Of a stretch of DNA of 49,904 bases, positions 45,615 to 49,904 are shown one piece after another. A program made the translations under genes and the position numbers. The notes beneath the pieces were generated by a model. That model saw only the letters and a program-made list of their open reading frames with translations. It made no database searches and was not told the origin of the DNA. This DNA is from Streptomyces colonosanans. Its GTDB lineage: Bacteria; Actinomycetota; Actinomycetes; Streptomycetales; Streptomycetaceae. How positions within the stretch are numbered: position 1 is the first letter of the stretch; the number at the start of each line of letters is the position of its first letter. The stretch is from NCBI RefSeq assembly GCF_001866645.1, contig NZ_MLYP01000025.1:1-49904 (forward strand), in the 5' to 3' direction.

Positions 45615-46890
45615 GGGGGCTCTGCGGTGCGGCTTCGGTGTCGTCGTTCACGTCTTGTGGGCTGTCGGGAATGCGGTACACGGTCACCGGCGAGGCGTAG
45701 GTGACCGGTCCTGCGGCGTCCACGATGACCTCGCGGGAGATGTCGAGCATGAGTGGGATGGCGGGGTCGGCTGCAGCGCGCAGCATGTCGACCAGGTGCT
45801 TGACCGCTGCCTGCCAGGGCAGGGCACGCAGGCGGGCGGTGACGTCGGCTTCGTCCTTTCCGGCCATGAGCAGGGTCACGGTGGCCTCTCGCCGCTGCCG
45901 TGCGAGCGCGGCCTTGGCGCGTGCGGTCTCGACCGGATCCGGGCCGAGCGGCTGCGTCGGGGGGCGCGGCAGGCGCTGCCGCGGCGGCGGGGGCTGGTGG
46001 TCGGCTGCGGCGGTGAGGATCTGGCCCGTGGTGATCTGGACGTGGGGCGGATCGAATACGGTCGTGGCGAACACCTGCGCGAGCGTTTCCGTGGAGGAGC
46101 GAAGGGCCGCAGTCAGGTACTGCTCGGGTAGGAGCATGCTGAAGTCGCGCCGGGTGGTGGCTTGTTGCATGAGCCGGTCGTGGAACTCGTGGACGGCTCC
46201 TGTGTAGCGCAGGGCTTCCCGGATCAGGCGGGTGCCGCCGGAACGCAGTGCGGGGTACTGCTCGGCGACGGCATGGACGAGGTGCTTCGCTTCCTCGAGC
46301 GATGTGGTGTGGGCGTGGTGGTGACGCTGGCCGAGCAGTTCTTCGATGGGCCTGGTGCGCACCAACCGCAGCAGGTGGTTGGTGTAGTTCGCAAGGCTCC
46401 GCCGGGCCTGGGCGATCTTGGCGGCCAGTTGTTCCTCGGTCAGGGAGCCGTTCAGGAGGCCTTCGCGGGCCCGGTCCAGCAGCATGGTGATCTCCTGGAC
46501 ACCGCCGGCCTCCCCCAGGCGCTCGTACACGAGCAGTGCGGCACCACTGGTCGGGTTGAACACATACCGCTGGTCGTATGACTTGCCGTGCAGCGATTCC
46601 AGCAGACGAAGTTTGATGAAGACCCGGAATCTTGAATCGAACTCGTCGGCGGAGGCCACCGCGGCGCAGGCCTGGGCTATCTCCCCGCGGCTCAGGCCGT
46701 GTTCGGAGCCGAAGTCGCCGAACACGTCCCGGACGGCCTCGGCGATGCGCAGTGCCACCGGATCGCGTGTCACTGCGCTCGGTGCAGCAGCGACCGGTGC
46801 CACGAATGGCGGTATGTGCTCTAGACCCTCCGCGTCGTCCTCCTGCTGCACGGAGAACAAGTCAGGCTGATCCGGCAAGTCCCCCTCCAC
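45607..46890 (-). CDS. JetA-like (MksF/kleisin-type) subunit (427 aa)
   Basis: First gene of the operon; GTG 46890 begins MEGDLPDQPDLFSVQ. The N-terminal winged-helix region reads LSRGEIAQACAAVASADEFDSR ... DQRYVFNPTSGAALLVYERL. A long helical middle follows (LLDRAREGLLNGSLTEEQL; LANYTNHLLRLVRTRP), with a Pro-rich linker near 300-325 and a C-terminal globular part. This order is that of MukF/MksF/JetA kleisins. Individual similarity is weak, so the call rests on layout plus the SMC and JetD neighbours. 240 bases separate it from the upstream helicase gene; the promoter may be there. Confidence 0.55.
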   Translation of the reverse strand: MEGDLPDQPDLFSVQQEDDAEGLEHIPPFVAPVAAAPSAVTRDPVALRIAEAVRDVFGDFGSEHGLSRGEIAQACAAVASADEFDSRFRVFIKLRLLESLHGKSYDQRYVFNPTSGAALLVYERLGEAGGVQEITMLLDRAREGLLNGSLTEEQLAAKIAQARRSLANYTNHLLRLVRTRPIEELLGQRHHHAHTTSLEEAKHLVHAVAEQYPALRSGGTRLIREALRYTGAVHEFHDRLMQQATTRRDFSMLLPEQYLTAALRSSTETLAQVFATTVFDPPHVQITTGQILTAAADHQPPPPRQRLPRPPTQPLGPDPVETARAKAALARQRREATVTLLMAGKDEADVTARLRALPWQAAVKHLVDMLRAAADPAIPLMLDISREVIVDAAGPVTYASPVTVYRIPDSPQDVNDDTEAAPQSPHE

Positions 46891-47130
46891 TCCCGCATCA
46901 CGTGCGTCCCTGGACCAGCATGACCGCTACCGGGCTCAAAAGGCCTGGAAACCACAAAACTTGTCTTTGTCCTTCCCCAGCCCCAGCCGCAGCAGTGAGC
47001 GTGTGTCAGGCGCATCGGGATCGCCAAGGTGTCTATCGTCCGTCGCGCTGGAGCGGGGCCTCGCGTCGAGCCTGGCCGTCCCGGAAGGGGTGCGGGCCGG
47101 CCGGCAGGCCGATTTGGCGGGCACCCGGCT

Positions 47131-48654
47131 TCATGTCCTGGCAGCGTCAGGAGGCTGTGGCAGCGCCGGTGGACGGGGGCGGTCGTGGCCGGCCGAGGGG
47201 CCGTCGGGATGGTCGTGGATCCAGGACAGTCCGCCCAGGTCCAGGCGTTGGCGGGTGCGGGTGACCGCTACATAGGCCAGGCGGGCTTCGGCGTCGTCGA
47301 TGGGATCGGGTGTCGGCGGGGGGCCTGTCTGCTCGTCGGGCGTGTTGTCCTTGAGACGGGCGAAGTCGTCCGCGATGAGCACGCGGGACCATTCACGCCC
47401 TTTCGCCTTGTGGGCGGTGGAGACGGTGACCTGGGCGTGCGGCTCGGGGGCAAGGTTGGCGACGGCCGTGAGGATGGCCTCGGTGCCGTAGGTGTCAACA
47501 AGGTTGACCAGGGGCTGCAGATCGCGGCCAGCCGGGTCGTGGGCGGCGTAGTCCTGCAGATCGCCCCATGAGGGGAAGAGGATCAGTTCGGGGTGGTGGG
47601 TGCGGCGGCCTTCCTTCAGGTCGCGGGCCGCGAGCGCCAGGGCCTGCAGGCTGTCCCCTCCCCCGGCCAGGGCGACCCGGTAGCCGGCTGCCATGAGGGT
47701 CATGACCTGGGCCATGGCGCCGACGTTGGTGCGGCACAGCACGGCGTCCGGGTGGGTGACGGGGCCGAGTTCGGTGGGCACGACGGGGGTTCCGGTGAGG
47801 CGGATGGGGGCGTCGGCCAGGCGTAGCCAGCGGTTGGCTTCCGCGGCGAGGTCGGGGCCGAAGCGGAAGGACTGGGACAGCGTCAGGTGGGTGCCGTCGA
47901 AGCCGGTCATGACGTCTTGGGCGCCGCGCCAGTGGTAGATGGCCTGGGCGGAGTCGCCGACCATGATGAGCTGGGCGTGCTCGCGCTGGGCGAGGAAGAT
48001 CTGTTCGACGACGGGGTTGGTGTCCTGGGCCTCGTCCAGCAGCAGGAAGTCGGCCGGGATGCGCGGCCGGGTGAGGGCCCAGATCTTGAGGTAGTGGTCG
48101 TGGTCGAAGCGGACGGCACCGTCGTCGGGGTGCTGCAGGTCGGCCCAGGCTTTGCAAGCGAACGGCACGAGGTGGGTGGCGAGTTGGGTGTGGAGGTCGG
48201 GGTCGTCCAGTCCGCGCAGGCGGGGGACGTGGTGGCGTGTAATGGTCTCATCTGCGGTATGGCAGAAGCGGGTGACGGTGCGCAGAGCGGCGTTGGACAG
48301 GGCGCGTTGGGAGATCTCTCGGTCTCCGATGCGGATGGCTTTGGTCAGGCCGAGGGCTTGTCCGGTCTGCCAGGCCGGGCGGCGGGGGGCGTTGAGGCGG
48401 CGGGTGTAGCGGTGGCCGACGGCGGCGTAGGCGAGCGCGTGGGCGGTCTTGCACTGCACGGTGTTCGGAAAGCGGGTGCGGGCGTCCTGGGCGATGGCCC
48501 GGTTGTAGGCGAGGTAGCGGCCGCGGCGGGTCGTGGCGCGGGCGAGGAAGGCGAGGGTGGTGGTCTTTCCGGTGCCGGCACCGGCCTGCAGGGCGAGGTG
48601 GTGGCCGGCGTGGAAGGCGTCGGCGGCTGCCGTCTGTTCGTCGGTGGGGTTCAC
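47131..48654 (-). CDS. UvrD/Rep-like SF1A helicase (507 aa)
   Basis: GTG 48654 overlaps the preceding stop (GTGA). Motifs in order: Q-like TDEQTAAADAF, Walker A QAGAGTGKTT (Lys30), FLLLDEAQDTN (about residue 205), VGDSAQAIYHWRGA, LSQSFRFG, VSTAHKAKGREW (about 418) and AYVAVTRTRQRL. It is a 3'-5' DNA helicase shorter than UvrD (about 720 aa), lacking large 1B/2B insertions. It follows a small protein and a DUF6083 gene in an operon. It may be a repair or conflict helicase; the precise role is unclear. The open frame back to 49887 is not one gene. Confidence 0.85.
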   Translation of the reverse strand: MNPTDEQTAAADAFHAGHHLALQAGAGTGKTTTLAFLARATTRRGRYLAYNRAIAQDARTRFPNTVQCKTAHALAYAAVGHRYTRRLNAPRRPAWQTGQALGLTKAIRIGDREISQRALSNAALRTVTRFCHTADETITRHHVPRLRGLDDPDLHTQLATHLVPFACKAWADLQHPDDGAVRFDHDHYLKIWALTRPRIPADFLLLDEAQDTNPVVEQIFLAQREHAQLIMVGDSAQAIYHWRGAQDVMTGFDGTHLTLSQSFRFGPDLAAEANRWLRLADAPIRLTGTPVVPTELGPVTHPDAVLCRTNVGAMAQVMTLMAAGYRVALAGGGDSLQALALAARDLKEGRRTHHPELILFPSWGDLQDYAAHDPAGRDLQPLVNLVDTYGTEAILTAVANLAPEPHAQVTVSTAHKAKGREWSRVLIADDFARLKDNTPDEQTGPPPTPDPIDDAEARLAYVAVTRTRQRLDLGGLSWIHDHPDGPSAGHDRPRPPALPQPPDAART

Positions 48655-49127
48655 GGGGTGGGCCTCTCGGGGAGCCGGGTGAGTGCGTGCCCGACGGCGG
48701 ACAGCAGGTAGGCGGGGGTGGTGTGGGCCAGCAGTTGGGACACCGCGCGGTCGAGGCGGTCGGTCTCCCGGTCGGCGTGCTCGGCCAAGGCCTGGCGCAC
48801 GGCCAGTTCCAGGAAGCGCTCGGGGTTCTGCCGGGCGCGGCGGGCGTCGGCGGTGAGGGCAGCGTGCACGGCGGGCGGGAAGGCGACGTTGAGCAGCACG
48901 CTGTGGTCGGCGTCCGGGTAGTGGGTAGTGATCACGTCGATGGGCAGCCGGGTGCCGAGGCGGTAGCACAGCCGGTGGGCGGCGCGCTGCGGTGTCTTGG
49001 CAGCGACGAGGGCCATCAGGCGGGCGGCGTCGTGGTTGGCGGCGAGCGGCAGCAGGCGGGCGGCACGGTGCAGGACGGGCGGGGGCAGGGGGCGGGTCAG
49101 TGTGATTTCCAGAGCATGATGGGGCAC
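48651..49127 (-). CDS. Unknown small protein in helicase operon (158 aa)
   Basis: GTG 49127 (begins MPHHALEITLTRPLPPP). It is helical throughout, with ANHDAARLMALVAAKTPQRA, then DADHSVLLNVAFPPAVHAAL, and a segment that looks like a ribbon-helix-helix or antitoxin helix pair (RRARQNPERFLELAVRQALA). I recognise no family. It is coupled to the helicase by a four-base overlap and partly overlaps the 3' end of the restored DUF6083 frame. Confidence 0.5.
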   Translation of the reverse strand: MPHHALEITLTRPLPPPVLHRAARLLPLAANHDAARLMALVAAKTPQRAAHRLCYRLGTRLPIDVITTHYPDADHSVLLNVAFPPAVHAALTADARRARQNPERFLELAVRQALAEHADRETDRLDRAVSQLLAHTTPAYLLSAVGHALTRLPERPTP

Positions 49128-49904
49128 GAGTCATCCCCTTCGGTGCGGGCGGGGCGGGGGTGGGGCAGCCGGGTGTGGATGTGTGCCGCGTGCAGGAGGG
49201 GGTCGAAGGGTTCCCAGCAGGCCAGGCGAGGTCGGCGGCGCCGGGGACGGCGGCGTGTGCCGGACAGCGCTGGGTGCGCCAGCGCAGCTGTTCGCCGTAG
49301 GAGAGGTGGCTAAGGTCGTAGATGGCCATCAGGGCATCGGGCAAGGCAAGTTGGCCGTGCCGGGCGGTGGTGGGCAGCAGTTTCCACATCCCGGCCGGGC
49401 CGACGGAGGCGAGAACGGGGTTGGGGCAGCGGTGACGGTGGCGGGTCTGGGCCACGCAGCGCAGGTCCTCGAGCCGCTGCTGGGCGAGGTAGCGGCACAG
49501 CAGCAGCTGGACGACGGGGCGGTCGGGTCCCCCGGTCGGGGGGACGGGCTGCGGGGTCGCGGGTGGGGCGGGGGTGAGGACCCCAGTGTCGATGAGGCGG
49601 CGGGTGCGAACGGCGAGTTGGCGGCGGATCGCGTCGATGCGGGGGCCGGCCTGGCAGGTGGGGGTGCGGTGGGGGCAGAGCACGGCATGTGGGATGCGGC
49701 ACCAGGCGCTGTTGTCGCCGTGCGGGTAGGCGATGCCGCCGCTGAGGTGCCAGCGGCAGGATTCCGGGACGTCGGCGGTGGCCAGTTCGGCAGGGTGCAG
49801 GGCGATGGGCCGCTCGTCGTGGCGCTGGTAGAGGTCGATGCGGTAGCCGCATCGGCGGCAGCGGCCGGTTTGGCCGGCGCGCAGCAAGCGGCTGGGGCTG
49901 GTGG
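49097..49904 (-). pseudogene. DUF6083-domain gene, partial at window end, with a 5-bp duplication frameshift
   Basis: The protein enters from beyond 49904 (SRLLRAGQTGRCRRCGYRID, then ALHPAELATADVPESCRWHL and SGGIAYPHGDNSAWCRIPH). This is the cysteine-containing DUF6083 domain common in Streptomyces. The frame then passes a tandem pentamer CAGGCCAGGC at 49218-49227. Removing one CAGGC unit continues the protein as WEPFDPLLHAAHIHTRLPH to a stop at 49097. As written, the frame instead runs on without a stop through the next gene. Function is unknown; the four-cysteine start suggests a zinc site. The gene may be inactive or the duplication may be an error. Confidence 0.65.

Noticed and set aside
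47131..49887. 918-residue fusion of DUF6083 and UvrD-like helicase
   Set aside because: The middle is a shadow of the 158-aa gene; the frames are joined only by chance plus the 5-bp duplication.
1..49904. tRNA, rRNA, riboswitch
   Set aside because: None recognised on either strand by eye.

Overview
The window looks like the end of a linear replicon (linear plasmid or chromosome arm) of a Streptomyces-type actinomycete. The evidence is very high G+C, GTG and TTG starts, four-base ATGA/GTGA gene overlaps, rare TTA codons, and families typical of that group (SAV_2336-type vWA, VMAP, DUF6083, tandem-HTH regulators). Bases 1-94 are four back-to-back perfect hairpins with three-base loops, the layout of a Streptomyces telomere, but the sequence is not the archetypal telomere I remember. 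I therefore read base 1 as at or very near a physical DNA end.

Layout. 1-1.1 kb: telomere-like palindromes and a non-coding, comparatively A+T-rich subterminal stretch. 1.1-5 kb: decayed genes (a multiply frameshifted pseudogene and a duplicated fragment of a small membrane-protein gene) and a membrane protein/HTH protein pair. 5.2-9.1 kb: a two-gene operon for a 1052-residue protein (Phd-like segments, degenerate DnaB-like ATPase, plasmid-type C-terminal domain) and a 206-residue protein that resembles telomere terminal proteins. Its promoter region carries the same TGTAACG box that is scattered through the telomeric region. 9.1-10.3 kb: a second membrane protein/HTH pair in inverted orientation.

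11-19 kb: a four-gene overlapping operon forming a vWA-MoxR-VMAP type conflict system: alpha/beta hydrolase, caspase-like protease with VMAP C-terminus, MoxR-like AAA+, and a giant protein fusing a vWA-like domain to an SF2 helicase with DUF3427. 19.2-20.1 kb: an intact IS5-family insertion sequence. 20.2-26 kb: a 1034-residue nuclease/helical-repeat protein, a small zinc-ribbon protein, and a TcmP/DUF5131 pair whose DUF5131 member is frameshifted. 26.3-31.2 kb: a four-gene operon with a Cas4-like nuclease and an SF1 helicase, divergent from sbcD-sbcC (31.3-35.8 kb). 36.3-39.8 kb: a TnsB/TnsC-like (Mu/Tn7/Tn5053-type) transposition module with an unknown third gene. 39.9-46.9 kb: a five-gene Wadjet-like SMC operon (JetD-, JetC- and JetB-like, one extra small protein, JetA-like). 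47.1 kb to the end: a UvrD-like helicase operon led by a DUF6083 gene that runs off the window and carries a 5-bp tandem duplication.

Overall this is a telomere-maintenance module followed by roughly 39 kb of predicted defence, DNA-repair and transposition genes. Functions are from family recognition by eye; no database search was possible.
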